A DNA stretch of 64,000 nucleotides, taken from IMG/VR virus record IMGVR_UViG_3300049215_000496, positions 25,082-89,081 of that record; one strand, written 5' to 3'. Below are positions 43,923-51,851 of the stretch, one piece after another. Origin of the DNA: a virus. A model generated the notes under the pieces. The model did not search any database, had not been told where the DNA came from, and saw nothing but the letters and a program-made list of their open reading frames with translations. The translations under genes were made by a program, and so were the position numbers. The number at the start of each line of letters is the position of its first letter. Position 1 is the first letter of the stretch.

Positions 43923-44503
43923 GGATCGTGGCCTTCCGCTGCGCGAACAGCCTGATCCGCATACTCTTCTTTTTCTTGCTCAATCCATACCGCGCACGTC
44001 TTCAAGTGCTCTACGCTCTCGTCGATGTCGTCCTTCGCGCGATGCGCTTCTGCTTTCGGGATCTTTTCCATTCCCAAGGTCTGGCAGAACAGCTTCACGG
44101 CGCTCACGTCAAGATAGCGGTGTGAAAATAAATTCGCCAAATCTGGCATGTGCACCTTCAAGAAAGCGTGATCGAAGTGCACGCTTGAACCCGCCAGTAT
44201 TGGCCGAGACTCATAATCATCCCCTGGCAGAATCAACTTGAGCAGTTCTTGTTCGACACCAGCAACTGAATTCCGACTTTCAAGGCACTCTGAAAGCAAG
44301 CCGCTTTTGGTGTGCATATCTCGGATGAACGGTGCCCATTCATTGATGTCGAAGCACGGCAGAACAGCATGATACACATGCTCTATGTCAAACAAGCTGA
44401 TCTGTTTTGCTACGGCGATTTCAAGAATCTGATCGCGTGCTGGCAGCAGGCCAGTGGTCTCGATATCCAACCAGTAGATTACAGGCTCATGCATCGCCGC
44501 CAC
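43919..44503 (-). CDS. oligoribonuclease-like DEDD exonuclease
   Basis: Encodes 194 aa from ATG 44503. DEDDh motifs: WLDIETTGLLPARDQILEIA (D13/E15), AGSSVHFDHAFL, and AHRAKDDIDES. The DMHTKSGL segment and length (~180-195 aa) fit Orn-type 3'-5' exonucleases, which digest short RNAs to nucleotides. In a phage it may recycle oligonucleotides for DNA synthesis. Confidence 0.85.
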   Translation of the reverse strand: MAAMHEPVIYWLDIETTGLLPARDQILEIAVAKQISLFDIEHVYHAVLPCFDINEWAPFIRDMHTKSGLLSECLESRNSVAGVEQELLKLILPGDDYESRPILAGSSVHFDHAFLKVHMPDLANLFSHRYLDVSAVKLFCQTLGMEKIPKAEAHRAKDDIDESVEHLKTCAVWIEQEKEEYADQAVRAAEGHDP

Positions 44504-46169
44504 CTTTCATCGACTTCAATTTCGCGAACAGATCGTCGACGATCGACTCATCTGTCCGGCCACCCAATAACACCTTCATATCGTTGTTGTCGCTTTCCAT
44601 TCCCATCGCTTGTTCGATCGTCGACAACTTCGAGATCACACTCTCTGCGACGTGCTCATCCAGCGTACCTGTACCGATCAAATACCGGACCAGCAACCGC
44701 GTGGTCCCTCCGATTCGGTGTGCACGCTTCTCGAACTGCACGAGCTTCCACGGCTCTGGTACGAGATCACCGAACAGCATCAGATCTGCCCCGACCAATG
44801 AAATCGCCAGACCGACCGAATCGATCGTCGCCACGAAACACGCCGGGGCTTGAACCTCACGAAAGACTTTCGCCTGCGCGTCCCGCCCATCAGGGGACAG
44901 ATCACCGTGCACGCACGCCACAGGGCAATCGACCGCGGCTTTGATCGCTTTGGCAACAGCTTCACACTGTTCCCGCATGTAGAGCCCGACGATCACCTTT
45001 TGCTTGGATTGAAGTGCTTCAACCGCCTGCTGGACCACGGCCGAACGTTTGGCTTTGGCCGTGATCCGTAGTGCCTTCCCTACAAAACCGGACTTCGACA
45101 GCGCCTCGTGCCCTTCGTGCACCGTCGGAGCCGACACAGTCACATCGATTCGATAAATTTCCCGGCGCTTCTCGGGCAGCTCCAGCTTGACAGATTCGGC
45201 AGTGCGCCCGAGGCAGAAGAATGTGAGCCGTCGTCCCAACTCATCCAACCGCGTGCCCCCGGTGTCCTTCCAACCGTATTGCGCCTGCTGCCCGTCGCAG
45301 TAGGCCCGCGCCCACGTGTAGTAGTCCCCGAACAGACCACCAGAAACCAGATCGATCAGCGCCCACAGATCGCGGATGTAGTTCGGAATCGGTGTGCCCG
45401 TGAGCCCCCACACGACCGGAACACGCCGGCAGACCTGCTTCGCCGCTTTCGTGCGCTGCGACTTTCGCCCGCGCAGCAGATGCGCTTCGTCGGCAATCAC
45501 AATCAAAAACTGATCGGTAAGCGTTGAACACCAACCAGGCAGCGTGTCAACCGCGTGCACGACGCCCGCTGCATCCCGTTTGTGTGCTCCGTGCAGAATG
45601 TCATAATTCGCGATCACGTAGCGCGTTTGCGGAATCGGACCGGGGGTCAGCGTCGCGAGAACCTCCGCGTCGTGCCCCGTCCACTTTTTGACTTCGCGCT
45701 GCCAGTGGCGTTTCGCCAGCGCAGGAGAAAGAACTAACACGACAGGTGTGGTGTGCGATGGAATCGAAGCAAGGGACAGACGCGCTTCAGCGGCGATCAG
45801 TGATTGAGCGGTCTTGCCCACGCCGGGCTGATCTGTGAGCAACGCGTAGTCACGCTCCGCCAAGAACGCCGCTCCATCGTGCTGGTAGTGCCACAACCCG
45901 ACGTGTTTTGCGTACTCGATCGCGTGCTCACGGGCCCCCGGTACGCCTGGCCACATCGGAGGCGCGCTCACAGGTGCCCCCAATACCGCTTGCACCAGCC
46001 ATGCAGCGTCTACAGCACACTGTGTTTCTCCTCTGCGGATGTCCGATCCAGGTGCATGGAAATCGTCCATCGCACCGTTGAACACATAGTTTCGTGTTCC
46101 GCGCGCATGGATGCTCGGCTGGAGCATCGCACGCGAGGGCAAACGGAATGGCACGGCCGAGGTCGTCAT
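44487..46169 (-). CDS. SNF2-family helicase/ATPase
   Basis: Encodes 560 aa from ATG 46169. Walker A DQPGVGKTAQ at ~113-122, DEAH box VIADEAHLLRG, motif III GLTGTPIPNYIRDL, and C-terminal VQFEKRAHRIGGTTRL as motif VI. SNF2-type phage proteins translocate on dsDNA to assist replication or recombination. First gene of the long minus-strand operon, divergent from 46298. Confidence 0.9.
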   Translation of the reverse strand: MTTSAVPFRLPSRAMLQPSIHARGTRNYVFNGAMDDFHAPGSDIRRGETQCAVDAAWLVQAVLGAPVSAPPMWPGVPGAREHAIEYAKHVGLWHYQHDGAAFLAERDYALLTDQPGVGKTAQSLIAAEARLSLASIPSHTTPVVLVLSPALAKRHWQREVKKWTGHDAEVLATLTPGPIPQTRYVIANYDILHGAHKRDAAGVVHAVDTLPGWCSTLTDQFLIVIADEAHLLRGRKSQRTKAAKQVCRRVPVVWGLTGTPIPNYIRDLWALIDLVSGGLFGDYYTWARAYCDGQQAQYGWKDTGGTRLDELGRRLTFFCLGRTAESVKLELPEKRREIYRIDVTVSAPTVHEGHEALSKSGFVGKALRITAKAKRSAVVQQAVEALQSKQKVIVGLYMREQCEAVAKAIKAAVDCPVACVHGDLSPDGRDAQAKVFREVQAPACFVATIDSVGLAISLVGADLMLFGDLVPEPWKLVQFEKRAHRIGGTTRLLVRYLIGTGTLDEHVAESVISKLSTIEQAMGMESDNNDMKVLLGGRTDESIVDDLFAKLKSMKGGGDA

Positions 46170-46209
46170 GGAGCGTACGCCGCCCTTTTTACGCGTGTCT
46201 CAAAACGCC

Positions 46210-46262
46210 GTCAACAAATTTTTTCTTGTTTGACGAGTATTCTGTCTCATCAAAATGTTGAC
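46210..46262. promoter_or_regulatory. repeated GTCAACA-type boxes between divergent operons
   Basis: GTCAACA (46210-46216), TGTTTGAC (46227-46234) and TGTTGAC (46256-46262) lie in the 128-nt gap between the SNF2 operon and the DUF3987-like gene. The first and third form a perfect inverted pair. AT-rich spacing and TTGAC sequences suggest overlapping divergent promoters with operators. Confidence 0.45.
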
Positions 46263-46297
46263 GCGCATGTGTAGAATCTGTTACACCCGATCGCCCC

Positions 46298-47554
46298 GTG
46301 TTACCCGATCGGATCAGCCAAGCACTTCCCCAAGGCTACGGCTTCTTGAGGAGCTATGTGGAGTATGCCGCTCAATGCTCCGACGCGCCGGAGATCTACC
46401 ACGTCGGTGTGGCTCTCACGATCTTCTCTGGCGCTGTCGCAAAAAAGCTCACATGTCCTTGGATGGCTGGCCGCACGCTGGTGCCCAATCTGTACACACT
46501 GCTCGTCGGACCTTCGCGTTCTGCCCGCAAAACTGGGTCGATGGACACAGGAATCGATATCATCCGGATGGCGAACAACGATCTAGTCATTCCAATCCCT
46601 GGATCGTACGAAGAGATGATCTCGCAGATCCGCGCTACACCGCACGGATTGTTGACATACCGAGAGTTCGGGCACTTCTTGAAAACCACACAACGTGGAT
46701 ACGGGGAGCCGATTCGCACGGTGTTGATGGACCTGTACGACTGGCCTCCAGACCGCGCCTATACTCGTAACCTGAAGAAAGTTAAGACTGTGGTCGAAGC
46801 ACCAATATGCCTGTCGATGCTGAGCAGCATAGCGACCGATCTGCTTTACGCATTCACCGATACGGAAGAGTGGACCGGCGGGTTCTTCGGTCGAATGCTG
46901 CTGCTCTATGGCGAGCGTGAGAGTTTTCGAATGCCAACGACGTGGATCTCGGCGCGAGATTACCTTGTTGGAATGCTCCATCAGCACTACCATTACCCGT
47001 TTCCACAGTGCGGCGGGTTCTCCCCCGCGGCATGGCAACAATTCGAGAGTTGGTCGCAGTGGCGTGACTCAAAAGCCAACGAAGCTCCAGCACGAATGCA
47101 AACGCACATCGCGGGCGCGACAACACTTGCCGCTAAGGTTGCGTTGCTCTACGCCGCGGACGCTGCCGAAGTCATGGCGGGAAACGGATGGCTGATCACG
47201 CTTGAATCCATGACACGCGCGATCTTGTTCATCGAGAACCTGTACCTGCCGAGCGTGATGCATCTTGGGGAGCGCCTGGCGCTTGGGATTTGGGAGCGGG
47301 ACCGCCAACGCGTGCTCGACGCCGTGGAGTCCGGCGGGCACCTAGGAATATCCCGAAAGGCACTGCTCCTACGCGTGAAAATGGAGTCGACGTTCTTAGA
47401 GTCGATCATCAACACGCTTCGCGAAGAGGGATCGATTTCGCAGATCAACGACTCGCGCGGGTTGGCCTATCGACGATCACGCCCGAGCGAAGGTAGTGGT
47501 TTGGTGGGCAGCGGACCGATAGCGAACGTCATTCCGATTCGCGGGACGCCGTAA
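46298..47554 (+). CDS. DUF3987-like replication-associated protein
   Basis: Encodes 418 aa from GTG 46298. The core has VGPSRSARKTGS, an Ala-Arg-Lys variant of the P-loop seen in DUF3987 proteins, followed by YREFGHFLK and FGRMLLLYGER. The C-terminal ~70 residues look like a winged-helix (ISRKALLLRVKMESTFLESII). The family is usually linked to plasmid or phage replication, often with primases. Divergent from the replication operon. Confidence 0.72.
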   Translation: MLPDRISQALPQGYGFLRSYVEYAAQCSDAPEIYHVGVALTIFSGAVAKKLTCPWMAGRTLVPNLYTLLVGPSRSARKTGSMDTGIDIIRMANNDLVIPIPGSYEEMISQIRATPHGLLTYREFGHFLKTTQRGYGEPIRTVLMDLYDWPPDRAYTRNLKKVKTVVEAPICLSMLSSIATDLLYAFTDTEEWTGGFFGRMLLLYGERESFRMPTTWISARDYLVGMLHQHYHYPFPQCGGFSPAAWQQFESWSQWRDSKANEAPARMQTHIAGATTLAAKVALLYAADAAEVMAGNGWLITLESMTRAILFIENLYLPSVMHLGERLALGIWERDRQRVLDAVESGGHLGISRKALLLRVKMESTFLESIINTLREEGSISQINDSRGLAYRRSRPSEGSGLVGSGPIANVIPIRGTP

Positions 47555-47818
47555 TCACGTCTCCCATCCGGTGTCCGCTTCAGATGATGCCGACAACTGT
47601 GCTTGCAAGATTGCATTCTCTTTTTGCAGCTGTTCAACGTTGTCCGGCAGCCCGTACCATTCAAACACTTTTGCTTTAAGTGCGTCTTTAGCGCCGGGAG
47701 ACGCCACGAGCTTCGGCGAATGTGTGCTCGGATCGTGCAGTACGATGACAAGATTTCGAATGCCTAATCGCGTAGCCAATTGGGAGCATTGCAATACGAA
47801 CTGTTCGACAGCAGTCAT
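47555..47818 (-). CDS. hypothetical protein with coiled-coil end
   Basis: Encodes 87 aa, convergent with and abutting the previous gene. N-terminal mixed fold (NLVIVLHDPSTHSPKLVAS), C-terminal heptad-like helix (NVEQLQKENAILQAQL). Unknown. Confidence 0.55.
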   Translation of the reverse strand: MTAVEQFVLQCSQLATRLGIRNLVIVLHDPSTHSPKLVASPGAKDALKAKVFEWYGLPDNVEQLQKENAILQAQLSASSEADTGWET

Positions 47819-47823
47819 GTGGT

Positions 47824-48027
47824 TTAGTTCACCTGATTCGCTTTAAACACCCACGACAGAGCCGCCCGAGTTGCGGCTTCACCTTCGGTTGAAGACATCT
47901 TCATAACGTTGCGTCCGCCCTCGTTGAACCCGTAGATAGCCACAAGGGCTATGCCGCGGTCCTTAGCGGCTTTCAAAAGTGAGCGCATGAAAATGTCAAC
48001 AGGCACGTCGTCGTTTTTAGGCGGCAT
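47824..48027 (-). CDS. small hypothetical protein
   Basis: Encodes 67 aa from ATG 48027; GTG 48045 is an alternative. Helix-strand pattern with LLKAAKDRGIALVAIYGFNE and an ALSWVFKANQ end. Similar in style to the preceding product. Unknown function. Confidence 0.5.
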   Translation of the reverse strand: MPPKNDDVPVDIFMRSLLKAAKDRGIALVAIYGFNEGGRNVMKMSSTEGEAATRAALSWVFKANQVN

Positions 48028-48073
48028 TTGCTGGGAGCATATCACAAGAGGGTTCTGGTTGGGGAAGGACCAC

Positions 48074-48174
48074 GTTGGAGAATCTTGCCCTCTCCACAGG
48101 GGTTGGCGCCATGATCACAGTGCCGGCTGATTTCATCGGCTACAAATGGTTGGAGAATCTTGCCCTCTCCACAG
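48074..48174. repeat. two 26-bp hairpin-forming direct repeats, 75 bp apart
   Basis: Identical 26-bp copies at 48074-48099 and 48149-48174 are separated by 49 bp. Each contains TGGAGA and TCTCCA, able to form a 6-bp stem with a 9-nt loop. They fill the gap (48028-48191) between minus-strand genes. Possible protein-binding sites or RNA elements; too few copies and too long a spacer for a confident CRISPR call. Confidence 0.7.
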
Positions 48175-48191
48175 AGTTTGCGACGCGCCAC

Positions 48192-48527
48192 CTACGTTTC
48201 ATTGATTGCATTTATTTGTCCTTTTCCACATACAAGCGTTATCTCATCACCGTCGTGAATGTTTAAACTTTTTTCGTTGGCATAACCACGCCATTTCTCT
48301 TGCCCACGTCGCAGTTCCCACTCTTTTAACCGCAACGAACGTGCAAGATCTGTTTGAGCGATGTCATCAAAAAGTGCCTCACATGTCCATGGCGTTCCGC
48401 TAGCAGTTTTCAGTTCGGCATCGAAACGCTTTGTTTCTGTGTCGTCGTTTAGACGAATATTGTGGTTGCCTATTTTGAACCTGAGCTGTTGCGCATCGCT
48501 ACGTTTGAGTGTGATTCTGAGTTTCAT
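48192..48527 (-). CDS. hypothetical protein
   Basis: Encodes 111 aa, ATG overlapping the upstream stop (ATGA). Beta-rich N-terminus (KLRITLKRSDAQQLRFKIG), acidic middle, and DGDEITLVCGKG at the end. No family recognised. Confidence 0.6.
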   Translation of the reverse strand: MKLRITLKRSDAQQLRFKIGNHNIRLNDDTETKRFDAELKTASGTPWTCEALFDDIAQTDLARSLRLKEWELRRGQEKWRGYANEKSLNIHDGDEITLVCGKGQINAINET

Positions 48528-49528
48528 GTGCTCACCGTTTGTTCTGTCGGCGCATCTTCTGCAGGCAATTCTGTCGGTTCTGTCGATGCACGCTCTGTCA
48601 CTTCGAGATGCGACGCCGCCCACAACAACTCTGTGACAACAGACTGCACGCTCAATGCAATGTCGTCAAAATGCGCGCTGCCCAACACACTTCGTTCGAT
48701 CACGAGCACGTCTGCACCTTCTTTCAATCGCGCATCGAACGCTGCGAGATCATCCGTCACGCTTCCCCGCAACGAAGACAGCGCACTTGCCAAGGCGCCC
48801 CGCGGCACGAGCGCGACGATCCGGCCCGTTTCAACCGGTGGCGGGGCGCTGTCAGCCTTCCAATCGCGCGGGGGCTCGCCGAATAACGGGGTCTCGGACG
48901 GCACAAGATGCAGGTTGCGGTGCCCCCACGCTGCCTCAAATGCGCTGGCCAAGGCCTCTAGCAGCTCGCTGGTAAGCTCGATCGGCGTGCAGTCGACACA
49001 TGGGTCCTTGTGGGCAGGACACGCAGCACGCGGCACGTGGAGTGTCCAGGACGCGCACGGGAACCACCCGAACGTTGCAGGTGTGGCGCTGATCACGGTT
49101 TTGGTCTCGGTGTCTAGCCGCAGCTCGGGCATGCTCGTGATCCGCGGGATGGTCTTGCCCTCGTACGGGGGCACCACGGAGCCGACACGTAACCACGCGA
49201 TGCCGTCCCGCACATCGGCGTGCTTAAAAGCCCGGATCACCGGCTGAACGCGGGCGTAGTACGATTCGGTTTGCCAGCGCAGGTACGCGTTCGCGGCCGT
49301 ACGCTCCGTGTTGTGCACGAGCAGCTCCGGCTTGAACAGGCGCCCTTGACGTTTCAGCCGGGCCGCGAGTTTCACGTACACGCTGGTCACGGCCGGCGAG
49401 ATGTTGCCTCTGCCCAAAAGGTCCTGAGCGAACGCGCGGGCCTCTGGGAAGGTGTCCAGCAAGCTCGCGTGGAAGGTGAACGTCAACCCGTTCACGGTGA
49501 TACTCGTAGGATTTTTATATCTCGGCAT
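48524..49528 (-). CDS. hypothetical protein with Cys cluster
   Basis: Encodes 334 aa from ATG 49528. A basic N-terminal helical region, a central CPAHKDPCVDC motif (residues ~165-185) suited to zinc, and an acidic disordered C-terminus rich in Thr/Glu. Divergent from the 49733 operon, starting 55 nt from the large palindrome. Confidence 0.65.
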   Translation of the reverse strand: MPRYKNPTSITVNGLTFTFHASLLDTFPEARAFAQDLLGRGNISPAVTSVYVKLAARLKRQGRLFKPELLVHNTERTAANAYLRWQTESYYARVQPVIRAFKHADVRDGIAWLRVGSVVPPYEGKTIPRITSMPELRLDTETKTVISATPATFGWFPCASWTLHVPRAACPAHKDPCVDCTPIELTSELLEALASAFEAAWGHRNLHLVPSETPLFGEPPRDWKADSAPPPVETGRIVALVPRGALASALSSLRGSVTDDLAAFDARLKEGADVLVIERSVLGSAHFDDIALSVQSVVTELLWAASHLEVTERASTEPTELPAEDAPTEQTVST

Positions 49529-49582
49529 GATGGACGGGCAGTGTACGCGAAATTGAATTTAGTGTCCATACTATTAATTTTA

Positions 49583-49676
49583 TCGCGCGCGCACAATAAG
49601 CGATTATCAACGTATGTATATAAAGAAGGGCTTCTTCGTATACACGCGTTAATAACCGCTTATTGTGCGCGCGCGA
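49583..49676. repeat. 94-bp near-perfect palindrome between divergent operons
   Basis: Pairing is centred between 49629 and 49630. Of 47 opposed positions, 40 are Watson-Crick and two are G-T. The outer 20 bp are perfect, from TCGCGCGCGC outward to CACAATAAGCG, and the centre is AAGAAG-GG-CTTCTT. AT-rich DNA flanks its left side. It could be a replication origin element, a cruciform site, a bidirectional terminator-like hairpin or a recombinase target. No T-run follows either arm. Confidence 0.8.
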
Positions 49677-49732
49677 GGAGGGGGCTCCGTTGAACGTGCA
49701 GCGCACGCCAAAAACGTGTTATAGGAGTAATC

Positions 49733-49996
49733 GTGGCAGCGATCATTCCCGGCATGCGAATCACCGTGATGTCTCGTATGGAACTGGAAAGTGGCCCCGT
49801 GCCAGAACCGCTGCGGGGCACTGTGCTGCATGTGCACGAATCACGAATCACGTGGCGGACGCCCAACGGTTCGTTCGGTTGGCCTTTGCTGCTTCACGAC
49901 GAAGGCGTGCGCTGGATCCGTGGGCACCACGCGCCGAACAGCCAAGAAGTGCTTGCTCTCCAAGCGGCGTTCGCGTTGGCAGGATCCGGCACTTGA
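49733..49996 (+). CDS. hypothetical protein
   Basis: Encodes 87 aa from GTG 49733 with SD AGGAG, 56 nt from the palindrome. Beta-rich small domain (GTVLHVHESRITWRTP) resembling an SH3- or Tudor-like barrel, then an acidic helix. Unknown function; an early or regulatory role is possible from position. Confidence 0.6.
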   Translation: MAAIIPGMRITVMSRMELESGPVPEPLRGTVLHVHESRITWRTPNGSFGWPLLLHDEGVRWIRGHHAPNSQEVLALQAAFALAGSGT

Positions 49997-50017
49997 CGCG
50001 AGCCTGCACACAGGCGC

Positions 50018-50053
50018 TTGACACGTTTCGCGAACTCGTGCAGGCTTCCCCAC
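50018..50053 (+). promoter_or_regulatory. leaderless-type promoter for the HTH regulator
   Basis: TTGACA (50018-50023), 17 nt, CAGGCT (50041-50046), 7 nt, ATG 50054. The -35 is consensus, the -10 is weak, suggesting regulated or activated transcription. Confidence 0.4.
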
Positions 50054-50314
50054 ATGGCGACTCCCGCCGAAACCAAAACCGCAATCGGCGACGAGATCCG
50101 CCGACTGCGTGACGCGCTCGGGATGACATTGCAGGATTTCGGGCGCCACGTCGGTGTGCCGTGGCAAACGATTCAGGCGTACGAGACCGGGCGCGTGATG
50201 CCCCCTGCGGATCGGCTGTTCAAAATCGTGCACGCGTGCCGGCGTGCGAAAGAGCCGTTCCGGTTCGAGCACGTTGCGCGTGCTGTCGGAACAGCGGTAT
50301 TGCGAGCTGCATGA
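50054..50314 (+). CDS. HTH_3 (XRE-type) transcriptional regulator
   Basis: Encodes 86 aa from ATG 50054, fixed by promoter geometry. The helix-turn-helix spans ~10-62: RRLRDALGMTLQDFGRHVGV and WQTIQAYETGRVMPPAD. No ligand or peptidase domain follows. Cro/CI-like size; a candidate to control the divergent promoters at the palindrome. Confidence 0.82.
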   Translation: MATPAETKTAIGDEIRRLRDALGMTLQDFGRHVGVPWQTIQAYETGRVMPPADRLFKIVHACRRAKEPFRFEHVARAVGTAVLRAA

Positions 50315-50376
50315 TGCGAGATCGTGTGCATTCAGCAAAGCAGCAGATGTTTTGCTGGCAGGGAGGGAAGAGCGCC

Positions 50377-50640
50377 ATGAAAAAGCAAACGCGCTATCAC
50401 GTGGTCGGGACAGATCGCGACACACATCTGTTCGAGGAATGCGGGGACACTTCGGGGGAGCTTTATCGGCTCGCGCCGTGCAAATCGGGGCAGCCCATCA
50501 ACGGGCAACTCGTCACCGTTACGCGGGAGGACGAGGAGCATTTTCGGTTCGATGCTGTGGAATTGTCAGGTCCTGTACAAGTCGCAACACCCGCGTATCG
50601 CAAGGGGTGGGCCGATACTTTCGGCGGCGCTCCGAACTAG
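50377..50640 (+). CDS. hypothetical protein
   Basis: Encodes 87 aa; SD GGAGGG before ATG 50377. N-terminal beta-rich region (YHVVGTDRDTHLFEECG) and an acidic middle; a tail like KGWADTFGG. No family recognised. Confidence 0.6.
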   Translation: MKKQTRYHVVGTDRDTHLFEECGDTSGELYRLAPCKSGQPINGQLVTVTREDEEHFRFDAVELSGPVQVATPAYRKGWADTFGGAPN

Positions 50641-50661
50641 CTGGTTGTACAAGCGGGTGCC

Positions 50662-50952
50662 ATGTCACGCGCAGCCACCCTAGGGCCGGCTCCAACCAGA
50701 GTCACGATACGGTGCCCTGTGTGTGGTCGAGACCACGAGCCGCAGGCGTTTGGGTTGACTCCCGACGGCTCCTACGACGCCGCCAACGCGCACCGCAACG
50801 AGATGTCGCTCAGAATCGACCGGTTTGGGGGACCGCAGCGGATCACGGTAGAGCGCCACCCGGTGCCTCTCGCAATTGCCTACGGGCTCCGGGATGCTCT
50901 GCGTGCCGCTTTAGCGCGGGTCGAGGCTGATATCGCAGCGGCGGGCGAGTGA
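50662..50952 (+). CDS. zinc-ribbon protein
   Basis: Encodes 96 aa from ATG 50662. CPVCGRDHEPQAF near residue 18 is half a zinc ribbon; a helical C-terminus follows. Convergent with and abutting the membrane protein at 50953. Confidence 0.55.
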   Translation: MSRAATLGPAPTRVTIRCPVCGRDHEPQAFGLTPDGSYDAANAHRNEMSLRIDRFGGPQRITVERHPVPLAIAYGLRDALRAALARVEADIAAAGE

Positions 50953-51309
50953 CTACGCCGCGTCCGTGTCGTCTGGCTGTGCGGCCGTTGGTTCCACAAC
51001 ATCGGCAACCGCCGACATCTCCAGGCCCCACAGCAGGACAGCCTCGAACACCGGTGTCAAAAATACAGCGAGCACGCCCGCCAACAAAACCCCGAGCGAT
51101 TGTGGAGCAACATCGACAGGCCGCACGCCGATCATCCCAAGAAACAGCCCGAGCCAGAAACCCGAGCACGCCGGGCACCGCAACAGTTCGTCGACAAAAC
51201 CCTTGGTGTGCGACCAGAACGGCTCCGCGATCTTCGAGCGCGCGACGAGCCAGTGAATCGAGCTGGCGAGAATTCCGAGGAGCAACAGGTGAGGCAGATT
51301 TACGGTCAT
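50953..51309 (-). CDS. DUF1360-like membrane protein
   Basis: Encodes 118 aa. Three hydrophobic segments (HLLLLGILASSIHWLV, FWLGLFLGMIGV, LGVLLAGVLAVFLTPVFEAVLL) surround the conserved motif LLRCPACSGFW. The CPxCxGFW signature is typical of DUF1360 membrane proteins, found in bacteria and phages with unknown function. Confidence 0.72.
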   Translation of the reverse strand: MTVNLPHLLLLGILASSIHWLVARSKIAEPFWSHTKGFVDELLRCPACSGFWLGLFLGMIGVRPVDVAPQSLGVLLAGVLAVFLTPVFEAVLLWGLEMSAVADVVEPTAAQPDDTDAA

Positions 51310-51333
51310 CCGCCGGAGGGTACGGGATCTCGG

Positions 51334-51759
51334 CTACCCGCGCAACCGCCGCTGCAAATCCGTTTTCGTGGTAGTCGCTGTCCATGCAGCACATGTGCTT
51401 TGCATGTCGGTCGGCAGCAAATCACGCCGGCAAAATCCGAAGTCGTGCGGATCTAGCACCAGCGATTTGCGCCCGGGGAAGTCCTTTACGATCGGCGTCT
51501 TGAACGTGCCGTCAGGCTGTACTTCCAGTCCGTGCGCCATGAAGTGCTGCACGACGCGTTTCGTTTCTACACGCTCCCATTTCGCGCACATCATGCACGG
51601 GCGCAGTTCAACACCCGTGGCCATTTGGATCGCACCGCGTGCGGTCTGCTCACCGTCCCCGCCTGTGATCTGGATGGATTGCCAGCACGTGCCGTCGGGG
51701 CTGCAGGATGCGCATGGATGCGTGCCGTGATCTTCGTGGTTGCAAGCAGGACAGGACAT
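51334..51759 (-). CDS. multi-zinc-finger hypothetical protein
   Basis: Encodes 141 aa from ATG 51759. Opens CPACNHEDHGTHPCASC and later CMMCAKW, at least two Cys2-pair zinc sites. Contains an acidic-basic helical end. Possible nucleic-acid-binding regulator. Confidence 0.6.
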   Translation of the reverse strand: MSCPACNHEDHGTHPCASCSPDGTCWQSIQITGGDGEQTARGAIQMATGVELRPCMMCAKWERVETKRVVQHFMAHGLEVQPDGTFKTPIVKDFPGRKSLVLDPHDFGFCRRDLLPTDMQSTCAAWTATTTKTDLQRRLRG

Positions 51760-51851
51760 TGCGATCCACGGTAACGCGTTAGAAAACTAGCGACAAGCAG
51801 TTTCTTTCGAGATACGATGCCGGGCTAGTTCCACAGCGAGGTGAATGCAAA

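Noticed and set aside
48074-48174. CRISPR mini-array
   Set aside because: Only two repeats, a 49-bp spacer, no cas genes and no leader. Kept as direct repeats.
48075-48266. 63-aa plus-strand ORF over the 26-bp repeats
   Set aside because: Its only repeated peptide is a product of the DNA repeats, and it has no SD or promoter and overlaps the end of a minus-strand gene.
49583-49676. Protelomerase (telomere-resolution) site
   Set aside because: The shape and the CACAATA/TATTGTG arms recall such sites, but the known sites are shorter and more perfect. No protelomerase gene is adjacent, and the only tyrosine recombinase is small and 33 kb away.
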